A stretch of 37,842 nt of DNA from Photobacterium sp. JCM 19050 (GTDB taxonomy: Bacteria > Pseudomonadota > Gammaproteobacteria > Enterobacterales > Vibrionaceae), in NCBI GenBank assembly GCA_001310455.1, contig BAXG01000048.1, forward strand, positions 1 to 37,842, read 5' to 3'. Under the pieces are notes generated by a model that worked only from the letters and a program-made list of their open reading frames with translations, was not told the origin of the DNA and searched no databases. Below, piece by piece: positions 1 through 9,219 of this stretch (positions are counted from its first letter, which is position 1; every line of letters starts with the position of its first letter). The position numbers were made by a program, and so were the translations under genes.

Positions 1-24
1 CCCGCTGCCAGCGGGTTTATTTTT
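1..24. terminator. Hairpin at window start, after yibQ
   Basis: CCCGCT and AGCGGG form a 6-bp stem with a 3-base loop (1-15), followed on the plus strand by TTTATTTTT. It touches the yibQ stop codon (17-19). On the plus strand it looks like an intrinsic terminator for a gene outside the window. On the minus strand the T-tract would lie beyond the window edge. Confidence 0.6.
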
Positions 25-741
25 GCCCGTTGATCAGGGTGGAGATCGGCACCAGATTCACGCGTTGGGTGATGTCCGGCAGTTTTTGGGCAAGCAACCT
101 TAGCGACAGCGGGTGAGGATGTGCGATAGCAATGCATTTCCCCTCGCGCTCAGCCCTTTTTACAGCCAGCTCCAGCTGGGCGAGGAAAAAAGCCTCGTCC
201 TGCTTGTGGTCGAGAAACACATTGCGCCTCAGCAATGGCATGCCGAGCTCACTGGCAACATTCAATCCTTTGCTCTCCGGGCTGGTCCGGCTGTCGATAA
301 AACTCAGCCTTTGGATTTCAGGAACCTAAGCACGGTTACCATCGCCCCCCAGTTTTCCGTGAAGACACTGCCCATATGGTTGTTGACCGCCACGATATGA
401 GGAACCCGATAAAGCGCTTCCTGAATCCGGCTCGTCATCTGTTTCTGCGTCATGGCAAGCGTGAGTGCCATGGGCTCTTGTGGAGAGCCGGGTGTCGCTT
501 CCATTGGCAGGTGGAGCAAAACTTCCCGACCCTGGCTGTAACCGCTCAGGGCAACGGCGGTGTCGTAAGGGGTGAAAGGAATAACGGAGACGTTAATTTC
601 CTTGGGTAGGTGGGCAATTTGGCGGGGAAGAGGATCGTAGCCTAGGTCATCAACAATGATCGCGAGTTTGCCCATGGCGAAGGCAAGGGGGCTGCAAAGC
701 AGCAGGGTCATAAAGAAAGCTGTCCGTAGCTTTCGTGCCAT
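17..741 (-). CDS. yibQ: Divergent polysaccharide deacetylase YibQ (frameshifted here)
   Basis: This is a periplasmic protein of the divergent polysaccharide deacetylase (NodB-like) family, often encoded behind envC; its substrate is not established. The N-terminal part has a signal peptide (first 22 or so residues), then AIIVDDLGYD, HLPMEA and NNHMGS, the family's metal-site region. The frame stops after LRFLKSKG at about 308-310. Adding one base there continues into LSFIDSRTSPESKG and the rest of the domain, which ends at 17. The restored length is 241 residues, normal for the family. It begins 19 bases after envC, so it is probably the last gene of gpmI-envC-yibQ. The break is most likely a sequencing error. 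Confidence 0.85.
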
Positions 742-760
742 GGGAACTCCTTCTCCGTTG

Positions 761-1918
761 TTATCTCTTCAGCCAGGGCAGAGGGTTGGTCGGGTTGCCC
801 TTGCGGCGAATTTCAAAGTACAGGCCGCTTTGGGTTTGCCCGCCGCTGTCACCGACAAGTGCTATCGGATCGCCGGCTTTAAGGGTATCGCCGAGGTTTT
901 TCAGCAGGGTTTGGTTATAGCCGTAAAGGCTCATGTCCCCTTTGCCGTGGTCGATTACCAGCATCAGGCCGTAGCCGCGAAGCCAGTTGGACATCACGAC
1001 CTTACCATCCTGGACAGCGCGAACTGTCGTGCCGTTTGGCGCACTGATAACCATGCCTTGCCAGTGAATATCCCCGGTCTGGTTGGTGCCATAGCGGTGC
1101 AGGATTTTCCCCTTTACCGGCCAGTTAAGCCGGCCTTTGAGTTTGCCAAGGCCATCCATTTTTACCCGGGCGCGTACGGCGGCGCGGGCCAGTTCTTCTT
1201 TAAGGCGTTTCTCGTTTGCCTGAAGCTCGGAGAGGTAGGCTTTGTCACTGCTGATTTGGCGACGGATACTGCCGGCGGTTTTCTTCTTGTCAGCCTGTTC
1301 CCGCTTGAGTTTTTTCTGGCGGGTTTCCAGACGGGCAATTTCCGCTTCCTGCGCCTGTTGCTGCTGGGAAAGCTGGTGGCGTTTCAACTGAAGCTCGGTG
1401 TCTGTGGCAGCCAGATTTTCAATGGCTTTAGCCCGTGCCTTTGCCAGAGCCTCTGAGTAAACCGTCATCCGGTCAAGGTCACTGCGGTTTTCTTCCCCAA
1501 GCCAGGTTTTGAGCTCACTGTTACTGCCGGCCTTGTATTGTGCCTGGATGAGCTCTTTCAGTAATTCCTGCTGGCCGAGTCGCTGTTGCTCTAACTGCTT
1601 CTGCTGGCGGGTCAGCGTGGCAATTTCACCCTCAAGCCGGGAAAGGGTTTGTTCACTGTCGTGAATCTCCCGAGCGGTGGCAGCCAGGGCCTGCTCTTGC
1701 TTTTTTAGGGTTGCCTGGAGGGATGTGAGTTTTTTGCTTTGTGCCGCGAGTTGGGACTGCTGACGGGATATTTCCTGATTCACGCCTTTAAGCTGCGCCT
1801 CATCAGCCAACGCTGCATGGGGAAGGCAGGAAAGGCTGGCAAAAAGGCATAACAAAGCGCCAGAGCTAGAAGCCCTGGCGCGCAGATATTTTTTAAGGGT
1901 GTTCAGTCTCTGCCGCAT
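761..1918 (-). CDS. envC: Murein hydrolase activator EnvC
   Basis: EnvC is a periplasmic division protein that is recruited by FtsEX and activates the amidases AmiA and AmiB at the septum. The 385-residue product has an N-terminal signal peptide (to about residue 38, ending AALADE), a long Gln- and Lys-rich coiled coil (about 40-255), and a C-terminal LytM domain (about 270-380). The LytM domain looks degenerate: the usual HxH motif reads GLYFEIR, without the catalytic histidines, as expected for an EnvC activator and not a true endopeptidase. The start lies 7 bases after the gpmI stop, so the two are probably translated from one mRNA; the ribosome binding site is weak. Confidence 0.93.
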   Translation of the reverse strand: MRQRLNTLKKYLRARASSSGALLCLFASLSCLPHAALADEAQLKGVNQEISRQQSQLAAQSKKLTSLQATLKKQEQALAATAREIHDSEQTLSRLEGEIATLTRQQKQLEQQRLGQQELLKELIQAQYKAGSNSELKTWLGEENRSDLDRMTVYSEALAKARAKAIENLAATDTELQLKRHQLSQQQQAQEAEIARLETRQKKLKREQADKKKTAGSIRRQISSDKAYLSELQANEKRLKEELARAAVRARVKMDGLGKLKGRLNWPVKGKILHRYGTNQTGDIHWQGMVISAPNGTTVRAVQDGKVVMSNWLRGYGLMLVIDHGKGDMSLYGYNQTLLKNLGDTLKAGDPIALVGDSGGQTQSGLYFEIRRKGNPTNPLPWLKR

Positions 1919-1925
1919 GGCAGGA

Positions 1926-3467
1926 TTATTTCAGATTGAACAGCGCCTTACCAGTCATCTCTGCTGGTTGCTCAACGTCGATCAGCTTGAGCATAGTCGG
2001 AGCCAGGTCAGACAGCTTACCGCCTTCAACCAGTTCCAGGTCCTTGTTGCCCACGTAAATCAGTGGAACAGGCAGGTTGGTGTGTGCGGTGTGGATGCCG
2101 CCGGTAGCCGGGTCAACCATCATTTCTGCGTTACCGTGGTCAGCCGTGATCAGAAGCTGGCCGTCCATTTCCTTGATGGCTTCAACAACGCGGGCGATGC
2201 TGTGGTCTACTGCTTCACAAGCTTTCACTGCAGCGTCATAAACGCCGGTGTGGCCAACCATGTCGCCGTTTGGATAGTTACAAACGATAACGTCAAACTT
2301 GCCGCTCTTGATGGCATCAACCAGCTTGTCAGTCAGCTCTTCTGAGCTCATTTCAGGCTGCAGATCGTAAGTGGCTACCTTTGGTGATGCAACCAGTACA
2401 CGTTCTTCGCCTTCGTAAACAGTTTCTACACCGCCGTTGAAGAAGAAAGTGACGTGAGCGTATTTCTCTGTTTCAGAGATACGCAGCTGGGTTTTGCCAT
2501 GCTCTGACAACCATGAACCCAAAGTGTTGTCCAGGGTTTCTGAAGGATAAGCACAAGCTGTGGTGATATCTGATGCGTATTCAGTCAGCATCACAAAATC
2601 AGCCAGCTCAGCGAATTTCTTGCGTTCAAAGCCGGCAAAGTCCTGCATGAATGCGCGGGTGATTTGACGGGCACGGTCAGCACGGAAGTTCATGAAGATC
2701 ATGGTGTCGCCGTCTTCCAGGGAAGAAACTGGCTGGCCTTCAGCACGGATAATGCTTGGCTTCACGAATTCATCGTTTTCATCACGGGCATAAGCCGCTT
2801 CCAGTGCTTCAACCGCTGATGCGTACTGGAATTCACCTTCACCCTGAGAGATCAGGTCGTAGGCTTTTTCTACGCGATCCCAGTTGTTGTCACGGTCCAT
2901 CGCATAGTAGCGACCAACCAGAGACGCAGTGCGGCCTTTACCCAGCTTGGTAAACAGCTCGTCAAAACGCTCAAGGGAAGCTTTTGCGCTGCGTGGTGGC
3001 GTATCACGGCCATCCAGGAAGCAGTGCAGGTAGATGTTTTCTGCGCCGCGTTTAGCAGCCATTTCAGCCATGGCTGCAATGTGGTCTTCGTGGCTGTGAA
3101 CGCCACCTGGAGACATCAGGCCCATAATGTGGACGGCTTTGCCAGCATTGGCGGCTTTGTCGACAGCACCAGCCAGAACTGGGTTTTCGAAGAAGTCACC
3201 GTCTGCGATTGACTTGGTGATGCGGGTCAGATCCTGGTAAACGATGCGGCCGGCACCAATGTTGGTGTGACCGACTTCTGAGTTACCCATTTGGCCATCA
3301 GGCAGGCCTACATCCATACCTGATGCAGAAATCAGGGTGCTGGCACCATTGTTGTACAGCGCATCCAGAACGGGAGTTTTTGCGTTGGCAATGGCGTTGT
3401 CATTGTTGTCTTCGCGGTGACCCCATCCGTCCAGAATGACAAGCGCGAGTGGCTTTTTCGCAGACAT
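1926..3467 (-). CDS. gpmI: 2,3-bisphosphoglycerate-independent phosphoglycerate mutase
   Basis: This cytosolic Mn-dependent enzyme interconverts 3- and 2-phosphoglycerate in glycolysis and gluconeogenesis. At 513 residues it has the full family length. The metal-binding Asp lies in VILDGWG (Asp13) and the phospho-accepting Ser is Ser63 in GNSEVGHTNIGAG. The C-terminal metal site is visible as ITADHGNAEMM. The start is preceded by AGAGGG at good spacing. It is the first gene of the minus-strand operon gpmI-envC-yibQ and is divergent from yibN, an arrangement also seen in E. coli. Confidence 0.97.
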   Translation of the reverse strand: MSAKKPLALVILDGWGHREDNNDNAIANAKTPVLDALYNNGASTLISASGMDVGLPDGQMGNSEVGHTNIGAGRIVYQDLTRITKSIADGDFFENPVLAGAVDKAANAGKAVHIMGLMSPGGVHSHEDHIAAMAEMAAKRGAENIYLHCFLDGRDTPPRSAKASLERFDELFTKLGKGRTASLVGRYYAMDRDNNWDRVEKAYDLISQGEGEFQYASAVEALEAAYARDENDEFVKPSIIRAEGQPVSSLEDGDTMIFMNFRADRARQITRAFMQDFAGFERKKFAELADFVMLTEYASDITTACAYPSETLDNTLGSWLSEHGKTQLRISETEKYAHVTFFFNGGVETVYEGEERVLVASPKVATYDLQPEMSSEELTDKLVDAIKSGKFDVIVCNYPNGDMVGHTGVYDAAVKACEAVDHSIARVVEAIKEMDGQLLITADHGNAEMMVDPATGGIHTAHTNLPVPLIYVGNKDLELVEGGKLSDLAPTMLKLIDVEQPAEMTGKALFNLK

Positions 3468-3856
3468 GTGAACCCTCTTTTATATATTGAGAATCAATCA
3501 AATCATCAAAATTAGCGTAATTTTACTACAGTTTAACCACGGATCTGTAGGAGAAGATCAATTACGGATCGAAATGATGAAAAGGAATAACCACAACTAT
3601 AGGTAAAAACCGATACCGGAGTAAGTCTTGATACTGCGTTTGTAGCTATGTTTGTGATAGGCAGGACCGAGGAGGAAGGCAGGTAAAAGATCGGTAAATT
3701 GGCCTGACGGGGAGAGAATTCCACCAAGCCGTGAAGCCCGGATAACAAAAGCCTGACTTAGTTCACATCTCACCAAAAACCCTGTGAAATGCCAGTGTTG
3801 GCGGGTATACTCGGGTCAATTTTCTTCGCACTCAATACGGATACTGAGCAATCGCT
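3468..3856. other. Divergent intergenic region gpmI | yibN
   Basis: This is 389 bases without a credible gene. The one open frame inside it (3533-3748, minus) has no family resemblance and no good ribosome binding site. The region must hold the promoters for the gpmI operon (AT-rich stretch 3478-3530) and the yibN operon (TATACT at about 3806-3811 is a possible -10). I found no clear operator. Confidence 0.5.
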
Positions 3857-4291
3857 ATGCAGCAGTTTATTCAATTTGTCTCAAACAACATGATCATGTC
3901 CCTGGTATGGGTTGGCCTGCTGGTGGCTCTGATCAGCATGATCGTGAAGCAGAAAACCTCCGGCTTTAAGATTGCAGGTCCAAGTGATGCAACGTTGCTG
4001 GTAAACAATGAAGATGGTGTCTTCGTGGATATTCGCAGCCGCGATGAATATCGTGCGGGCCATATTGCGGGTTCAGTTCACATTTTGTCTGCTGATATCA
4101 AAAAGGGCAGCTTTGGTGACCTTGAAAAACGCAAAGCTACCCCAATCATTGTGGTATGTAAGACAGGCCAGACTGCGCAAACCGCAGCGACGGATCTCGT
4201 AAAAGCCGGCTTCGAGAAAGTTTATCTGCTTAAAGACGGTATGATTTCCTGGAACGAAGGCAACCTGCCACTGGTTCGTGGTAAGAAATAA
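3857..4291 (+). CDS. yibN: Membrane-anchored rhodanese-like protein YibN
   Basis: This is a single-domain rhodanese (sulfurtransferase fold) tethered to the inner membrane. It has 144 residues. A transmembrane helix spans about residues 14-31 and the rhodanese domain about 45-140, with DIRSRDEYRAGHI and the active loop CKTGQT (Cys101), so it should be able to carry a persulfide. The physiological acceptor is unknown. It is the first gene of a plus-strand group with secB and gpsA. In E. coli grxC lies between yibN and secB; here it is absent. Confidence 0.9.
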   Translation: MQQFIQFVSNNMIMSLVWVGLLVALISMIVKQKTSGFKIAGPSDATLLVNNEDGVFVDIRSRDEYRAGHIAGSVHILSADIKKGSFGDLEKRKATPIIVVCKTGQTAQTAATDLVKAGFEKVYLLKDGMISWNEGNLPLVRGKK

Positions 4292-4390
4292 GACCTCGCC
4301 TGAAAACTGATTTGTGTTGCCGCAACATACTGCGGCAACAATCCACTTTTAAGATGCCGTTGCATCTCATCGGAACACAAGGACAGAAAA

Positions 4391-4858
4391 ATGGCTGAAG
4401 CAGCTACCAACCAAGCTCCACAACAGAACTTCAATATTCAGCGCATCTACCTGAAAGATGTTTCTTTTGAAGCGCCAAACTCTCCAGACATCTTCCAGAA
4501 AGAGTGGAACCCGGATGTGAAGCTGGATCTGGATACCAAGAGCCGTGAGCTGGCTGAAAATGTCTATGAAGTTATTCTGCGCCTGACTGTGACCGTTAAG
4601 AACGAAGAAGACAGCGCCTTCCTGTGTGAAGTGCAGCAAGCGGGTATCTTCTCTGTTGAAGGTATGGAAGCAGGCCAGCTGGCACATTGCCTGGGTGCAT
4701 TCTGTCCGAACATCCTGTTCCCATATGCGCGTGAAACTATTTCAAGCCTGGTTGTTAAGGGTACCTTCCCACAGCTGAACCTGGCACCGGTTAACTTTGA
4801 TGCCCTGTTCATGAACTACCTGCAGCAGCAGGCAGAGCAAGGCGAACAACAGGCATAA
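4391..4858 (+). CDS. secB: Protein-export chaperone SecB
   Basis: SecB is a cytosolic tetrameric chaperone that keeps preproteins unfolded and delivers them to SecA. The product has 155 residues, normal for the family. It shows the conserved core IYLKDVSFEAPNSP near the N-terminus and the acidic, hydrophobic C-terminal half with CPNILFPYAR. The start codon follows ACAAGGACAG at usable spacing. It lies 99 bases after yibN and 27 bases before gpsA, consistent with one operon. Confidence 0.97.
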   Translation: MAEAATNQAPQQNFNIQRIYLKDVSFEAPNSPDIFQKEWNPDVKLDLDTKSRELAENVYEVILRLTVTVKNEEDSAFLCEVQQAGIFSVEGMEAGQLAHCLGAFCPNILFPYARETISSLVVKGTFPQLNLAPVNFDALFMNYLQQQAEQGEQQA

Positions 4859-4885
4859 GCCTAACCAAACAAAGCCGAGGACAAT

Positions 4886-5893
4886 ATGGTGAATTCGCCT
4901 GTCGCGATGACCGTAATCGGTGCCGGTTCTTACGGTACCGCCCTCGCAATCTCACTGGCGCGTAATGGCGCCAGTGTTGTTTTGTGGGGTCATGAACCTG
5001 AACATATGGCCCAGTTGGAACTTGATCGTGCCAACGAAGCCTTCCTGCCAGGTGTACCATTTCCAGAATCCCTGATTGTTTCAGCAGATCTCAAAGAAGC
5101 GATTGGCGCATCGCGGGATATTCTTGTCGTGGTGCCTAGCCACGTATTTGGTCTGGTGCTCGCGCAAATCAAACCATTCCTGAACAAAGACAGCCGCCTG
5201 TGCTGGGCCACCAAAGGGCTCGAGCCGGAAACTGGCCGTTTGTTGCAGGATGTAGCCCGTGAAGAACTGGGTGATGATATTCCGCTGGCCGTGATCTCCG
5301 GCCCGACATTTGCGAAAGAATTGGCCGCGGGGATGCCAACGGCAATCGCTGTCGCTTCAGAAGATCAGCCGTTTATTGAAGATCTTCAGGAAACCATCCA
5401 TTGCAGCAAGACTCTCCGGGTTTATGCGAACAGCGATTTTACCGGTTTGCAACTGGGTGGCGCGGTGAAAAACGTGATTGCTATTGGTGCCGGGATGTCT
5501 GACGGCATTGGATTTGGTGCCAACGCCCGTACTGCATTGATTACCCGTGGTCTTGCGGAAATGTGCCGGCTGGGTGCCGCGTTGGGAGCAAAACCGGAAA
5601 CCTTTATGGGTATGGCCGGTTTAGGCGACCTGGTTCTGACCTGTACCGACAACCAATCCCGCAACCGGCGCTTTGGCCTGGCCCTTGGGCAAGGGAAAGG
5701 CGTGCAGGAAGCGCAGGATGACATTGGTCAGGTCGTGGAAGGCTACCGCAATACCAAAGAGGTGTGGGCGTTGGCGCAACGCATGGGAGTAGAAATGCCG
5801 ATTGTCGAGCAGATCTACCAGGTGTTGTACCAAAGCAAAAATGCTACCCAGGCTGCCAAGGATTTGCTGGCCCGGGACAAGAAAGCTGAGTGA
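4886..5893 (+). CDS. gpsA: Glycerol-3-phosphate dehydrogenase [NAD(P)+]
   Basis: GpsA reduces dihydroxyacetone phosphate to sn-glycerol 3-phosphate, the backbone for phospholipid synthesis, in the cytosol. It has 335 residues, full length. The Rossmann nucleotide-binding motif GAGSYG is at about residues 12-17, VISGPTFAKE lies near residue 140, and the catalytic Lys is in GGAVKNVIAIGAG. The start chosen follows GAGGACAAT; a second in-frame Met at residue 8 is possible. A strong terminator follows directly. Confidence 0.97.
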   Translation: MVNSPVAMTVIGAGSYGTALAISLARNGASVVLWGHEPEHMAQLELDRANEAFLPGVPFPESLIVSADLKEAIGASRDILVVVPSHVFGLVLAQIKPFLNKDSRLCWATKGLEPETGRLLQDVAREELGDDIPLAVISGPTFAKELAAGMPTAIAVASEDQPFIEDLQETIHCSKTLRVYANSDFTGLQLGGAVKNVIAIGAGMSDGIGFGANARTALITRGLAEMCRLGAALGAKPETFMGMAGLGDLVLTCTDNQSRNRRFGLALGQGKGVQEAQDDIGQVVEGYRNTKEVWALAQRMGVEMPIVEQIYQVLYQSKNATQAAKDLLARDKKAE

Positions 5894-5946
5894 TTATCAG
5901 CGTTGTGCTGATAACCACAGATTTCGAAGCATAACTGAAAGTTGTA

Positions 5947-5974
5947 AACGCGGGCGTGGCCCGCGTTGTTTTTT
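5947..5974 (+). terminator. Intrinsic terminator after gpsA
   Basis: A perfect 9-bp stem (AACGCGGGC / GCCCGCGTT, loop GTG) is followed by GTTTTTT. It closes the yibN-secB-gpsA unit, so cysE probably has its own promoter in 5975-6027. Confidence 0.88.
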
Positions 5975-6027
5975 AAGCAAACGCGATACAGTTTTAAGAT
6001 AACACCGAGTGTAGAGGTAGAGTCGTC

Positions 6028-6849
6028 GTGAAACAGTGCCAACAACAAAGGATTTGGCAGGCTATCAAGCAGGAAGCCAAAGAGCATTCCGAACATGAAC
6101 CCATGCTGGCCAGTTTTTTCCATGCCACCATTATCAAGCATGAGAACTTGGGCGGTTCCCTTAGCTACATTCTGGCTAATAAGCTGGCAACCCCATCTAT
6201 GCCGGCGATGGCTGTACGTGAGATTGTTGAGGAAGTCTACAACGCCCAGCCCTGCGTGATTGACTCGGCTGCCTGCGATATTGCGGCGACGGTTGAGCGA
6301 GACCCGGCCGTTTCCCTTTACCTGACGCCACTTCTTTACCTGAAAGGTTTCCATGCCCTTCAGGGCTACCGTGTTGCCAACTGGCTCTGGCGCCAAGGCA
6401 GGCGAGAGCTTGCCGTCTACCTGCAAAACCAGATCTCTGTTGCTACCCAAGTCGATGTCCACCCGGCTGCGCAGATTGGTCGCGGTATTATGTTTGACCA
6501 TGCGACAGGCATTGTTGTGGGTGAAACCGCTGTGATCGAGGATGATGTTTCCATCCTGCAGGATGTCACCTTGGGGGGTACCGGTAAGGAAAGCGGTGAC
6601 CGACACCCGAAAATCCGTACCGGTGTGATGATAGGTGCCGGTGCTAAGGTGTTGGGTAACATTGAAGTCGGAGAGGGTGCAAAAGTCGCAGCCTGCTCTG
6701 TGGTGCTGACCCCGGTTCCGCCTCATACGACAGCCGCAGGCGTACCTGCGCGCATCGTGGGCCGCCCCGGAACGGAAAAACCGTCGTTGGATATGGATCA
6801 GGAATTCAGTGCCAGCGCCTACAATTTTGTTGGTGGCGATGGGATCTGA
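6028..6849 (+). CDS. cysE: Serine O-acetyltransferase
   Basis: CysE acetylates L-serine with acetyl-CoA, the first committed step of cysteine synthesis. The 273 residues match the E. coli length. There is an N-terminal helical domain (1-140) and a left-handed beta-helix of hexapeptide repeats (about 140-260). The expected catalytic histidines are in place: His158 in MFDHATG and His193 in DRHPKI. The C-terminal tail, which in the family binds cysteine for feedback inhibition and contacts CysK, is present but does not end in the classical Ile; it ends in GGDGI, so it does retain a terminal Ile after Gly-Asp-Gly. It is read alone after the gpsA terminator. Confidence 0.96.
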   Translation: MKQCQQQRIWQAIKQEAKEHSEHEPMLASFFHATIIKHENLGGSLSYILANKLATPSMPAMAVREIVEEVYNAQPCVIDSAACDIAATVERDPAVSLYLTPLLYLKGFHALQGYRVANWLWRQGRRELAVYLQNQISVATQVDVHPAAQIGRGIMFDHATGIVVGETAVIEDDVSILQDVTLGGTGKESGDRHPKIRTGVMIGAGAKVLGNIEVGEGAKVAACSVVLTPVPPHTTAAGVPARIVGRPGTEKPSLDMDQEFSASAYNFVGGDGI

Positions 6850-6877
6850 TCTTTCGATCCCCCTGAGCTCCAGATAC

Positions 6878-6909
6878 AAAAACGCCCGCAATTTGCGGGC
6901 GTTTGTTTT
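6878..6909. terminator. Bidirectional terminator between cysE and accC
   Basis: AAACGCCCGC and GCGGGCGTTT form a 10-bp stem around AATTT, with GTTTTC on the plus side and an A-rich stretch (T-rich on the minus strand) on the other side. It serves the convergent ends of cysE and accC. Confidence 0.88.
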
Positions 6910-6921
6910 CAGCAATATAAA

Positions 6922-8265
6922 TTATTGCAGGCCGAGTTTCTTTTCCAGGTAGTGGATATTGGTACCACCGTGCTGGAAGTTCTCGTCTTTCATGATCTCA
7001 AGCTGAAGCGGTACGTTGGTCTTAATACCGTCTACGATCATCTCGCTCAGGGCATTGCGCATACGGGCAATTGCCACGTCGCGGTTCTCACCGTAGCAAA
7101 TCAGCTTACCGATCATCGAATCGTAGTAAGGCGGTACGGTGTAGCCTGAGTAAATGTGCGACTCCCAACGTACGCCCATGCCGCCTGGCGCATGGAAGCG
7201 GTTGATCTTGCCCGGGCTTGGCAGGAAGCGTTCAGGATCTTCAGCGTTGATACGACATTCGATCGCATGGCCACGCAGCTGGATATCGCTTTGGGTGAAC
7301 GACAGCGGTTGGCCAGCGGCAACGCGCAATTGCTCTTTCACCAGATCCACGCCGGTAACCATTTCAGTAACCGGATGCTCAACCTGGATACGGGTGTTCA
7401 TTTCAATGAAGTAGAACTCGCCGTTTTCGTACAGGAACTCGAACGTACCGGCACCGCGGTAGCCGATCTCGATACATGCACGGCAGCAGCGCTCACCGAT
7501 AAACTTACGCATGTCAGCAGTGATGCCCGGAGCCGGTGCTTCTTCCACAACTTTTTGGTGGCGACGCTGCATAGAGCAGTCACGCTCACCCAGGTGGATA
7601 GCATTGCCCTGGCCGTCAGCAATAACCTGGATCTCGATATGGCGAGGATTTTCCAGGTATTTCTCCATATACACCATGTCATTACTGAATGCCGCTTTGG
7701 CTTCAGCGCGGGTCATGGCGATGGATTGGTCAAGCTCGGCTTCGTTGCGGACAACACGCATACCACGACCGCCACCACCACCAGATGCCTTGATGATAAC
7801 CGGATAGCCGATACGTTTGGCGAACGCTTTGTTCTTGGCTGAATCATTGTCCAGCGGACCGTCAGAGCCCGGTACGCATGGTACACCGGCTTTTTTCATG
7901 GCGTTGATTGCAGATACCTTGTCACCCATCAGGCGGATGGTATCGGCTTTAGGGCCAACGAAAATAAAGCCTGAACGCTCAACCTGCTCTGCAAAATCAG
8001 CATTTTCTGACAGGAAACCGTAGCCCGGATGGATGGCAACCGCGCCGGTAATTTCTGCCGCACTGATGATGCGAGGGATATTCAGGTAGCTCTCAGTGCT
8101 TGATGCAGGACCAATACAGATGGTCTCGTCAGCCAGCAGTACGTGCTTGAGATCGCGGTCAGCGGTAGAGTGAACGGCAACAGTCTTGATGCCCAGCTCT
8201 TTTGCTGCACGCAGGATTCGCAGAGCGATCTCACCACGGTTGGCAATTACAATCTTGTCTAGCAT
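6922..8265 (-). CDS. accC: Acetyl-CoA carboxylase, biotin carboxylase subunit
   Basis: AccC carboxylates biotin on AccB with ATP and bicarbonate, the first half-reaction of acetyl-CoA carboxylase in fatty acid synthesis. It has 447 residues, full length. The ATP-grasp glycine loop KASGGGGGRGMRVV lies at about 160, VEEAPAPG is near 240, and the catalytic segment EMNTRIQVEHPVTE is near 290. The restored accB stop is 13 bases upstream, so the two subunits are co-translated. Confidence 0.97.
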   Translation of the reverse strand: MLDKIVIANRGEIALRILRAAKELGIKTVAVHSTADRDLKHVLLADETICIGPASSTESYLNIPRIISAAEITGAVAIHPGYGFLSENADFAEQVERSGFIFVGPKADTIRLMGDKVSAINAMKKAGVPCVPGSDGPLDNDSAKNKAFAKRIGYPVIIKASGGGGGRGMRVVRNEAELDQSIAMTRAEAKAAFSNDMVYMEKYLENPRHIEIQVIADGQGNAIHLGERDCSMQRRHQKVVEEAPAPGITADMRKFIGERCCRACIEIGYRGAGTFEFLYENGEFYFIEMNTRIQVEHPVTEMVTGVDLVKEQLRVAAGQPLSFTQSDIQLRGHAIECRINAEDPERFLPSPGKINRFHAPGGMGVRWESHIYSGYTVPPYYDSMIGKLICYGENRDVAIARMRNALSEMIVDGIKTNVPLQLEIMKDENFQHGGTNIHYLEKKLGLQ

Positions 8266-8278
8266 GTCTGCCCCCGGG

Positions 8279-8739
8279 TTATTCGATGATGATCAGAGGC
8301 TCGTCAAACTCAACCGGTTGACCGTCTTCACACAGGATGGCCTTAACCACACCGGCTTTGTCTGCTGGATTTGGTTCATCATCTTCATCGCTTCAACGAT
8401 ACAAAGGGTATCGCCAACGTTAACTTTCTGGCCAACTTCAACGAAAGCCGCTGCATCTGGGCTTGGTGAGCTGTAGAAAGTACCAACCATAGGAGAAACG
8501 ACGGCGTGACCGCTTACGGCGCTGCTTGCTGCAGGGGCCGGAGCTTCAGCTGCTGGTTGAGCCGGAGCAGGTGCCGCAACGGGTGCAGGAGCAGCAACAA
8601 CCTGTGGTGCAGCAACGGTAGCAACCGGTGCGATCGCACGGCTGATGCGTACAGACTCTTCGCCTTCTGAGATTTCCAGTTCGGCGATTCCAGACTCTTC
8701 TACCAACTCGATCAGCTTCTTGATTTTACGAATATCCAT
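8279..8739 (-). CDS. accB: Biotin carboxyl carrier protein AccB (frameshifted here)
   Basis: AccB carries biotin between the biotin carboxylase and the carboxyltransferase. Residues 1-35 form the usual N-terminal segment and about 36-75 an Ala/Pro-rich linker. The biotinyl domain follows, with the acceptor Lys119 in EAMKMM. The frame breaks after MNQIQ (residue 125, about 8365). Adding one G gives ADKAGVVKAILCEDGQ and the ending DEPLIIIE, with the stop at 8279 and a normal 153-residue length. Read literally, the last strands of the domain are scrambled. Because AccB is essential, a missing base in the sequence is far more likely than a real mutation. Confidence 0.93.
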
Positions 8740-8769
8740 GGTCTCTTCTCTTTGAATCTGTTGTGTGGT

Positions 8770-9219
8770 TCAAGCAGACTGCAGGCGGCGAGCGGCTGCC
8801 TGCAGGGCGAATTTATATCCATCTGCCCCCAATCCGCAAATAACACCTACTGCCTTATCAGACAGGTAGGAATGCTGACGGAATGGCTCACGTGCATGCA
8901 CGTTGGACAAATGGACTTCAATAAATGGGATTGCAACACCGAGCAATGCATCGCGTATTGCCACACTGGTGTGAGTAAACGCCGCGGGATTTATAATGAT
9001 GAAATCGACGTTACCATATGCCTGGTGGATAGCATTGATCAGCTCATGTTCCGCGTTTGACTGAATATGTTCGAGAGTAATACCAAGATCTTCAGCCTGT
9101 TTTGTCAGGTTTACGACAATGTTATCCAGAGTTTGATTGCCGTAGTGGCCTGGCTCGCGGAGACCCAGCAAATTCAGATTTGGGCCATTGAGCAATAAAA
9201 TTTTGTGATCTTTAGCCAT
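8770..9219 (-). CDS. aroQ: Type II 3-dehydroquinate dehydratase
   Basis: AroQ dehydrates 3-dehydroquinate to 3-dehydroshikimate in the shikimate pathway; type II enzymes are cytosolic dodecamers. It has 149 residues, normal. Visible motifs are NGPNLNLLG, the catalytic Tyr26 in GHYG, and NPAAFTHTS followed by EVHLSNVHARE, which supplies the catalytic His and substrate contacts. It precedes accB by 30 bases; aroQ-accB-accC is a common gammaproteobacterial operon. Confidence 0.96.
   Translation of the reverse strand: MAKDHKILLLNGPNLNLLGLREPGHYGNQTLDNIVVNLTKQAEDLGITLEHIQSNAEHELINAIHQAYGNVDFIIINPAAFTHTSVAIRDALLGVAIPFIEVHLSNVHAREPFRQHSYLSDKAVGVICGLGADGYKFALQAAARRLQSA

Noticed and set aside
656..1456. 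Long plus-strand open frame (266 residues) opposite envC
   Set aside because: It is antisense to a complete, recognisable envC, has no good ribosome binding site and resembles no family.
3533..3748. 71-residue minus-strand open frame in the gpmI-yibN gap
   Set aside because: No ribosome binding site, no similarity that I recognise, and it sits where promoters are expected.
5815..6915. 366-residue minus-strand open frame across cysE
   Set aside because: It lies opposite intact cysE, which has both catalytic histidines; this frame crosses a terminator and shows no domain.
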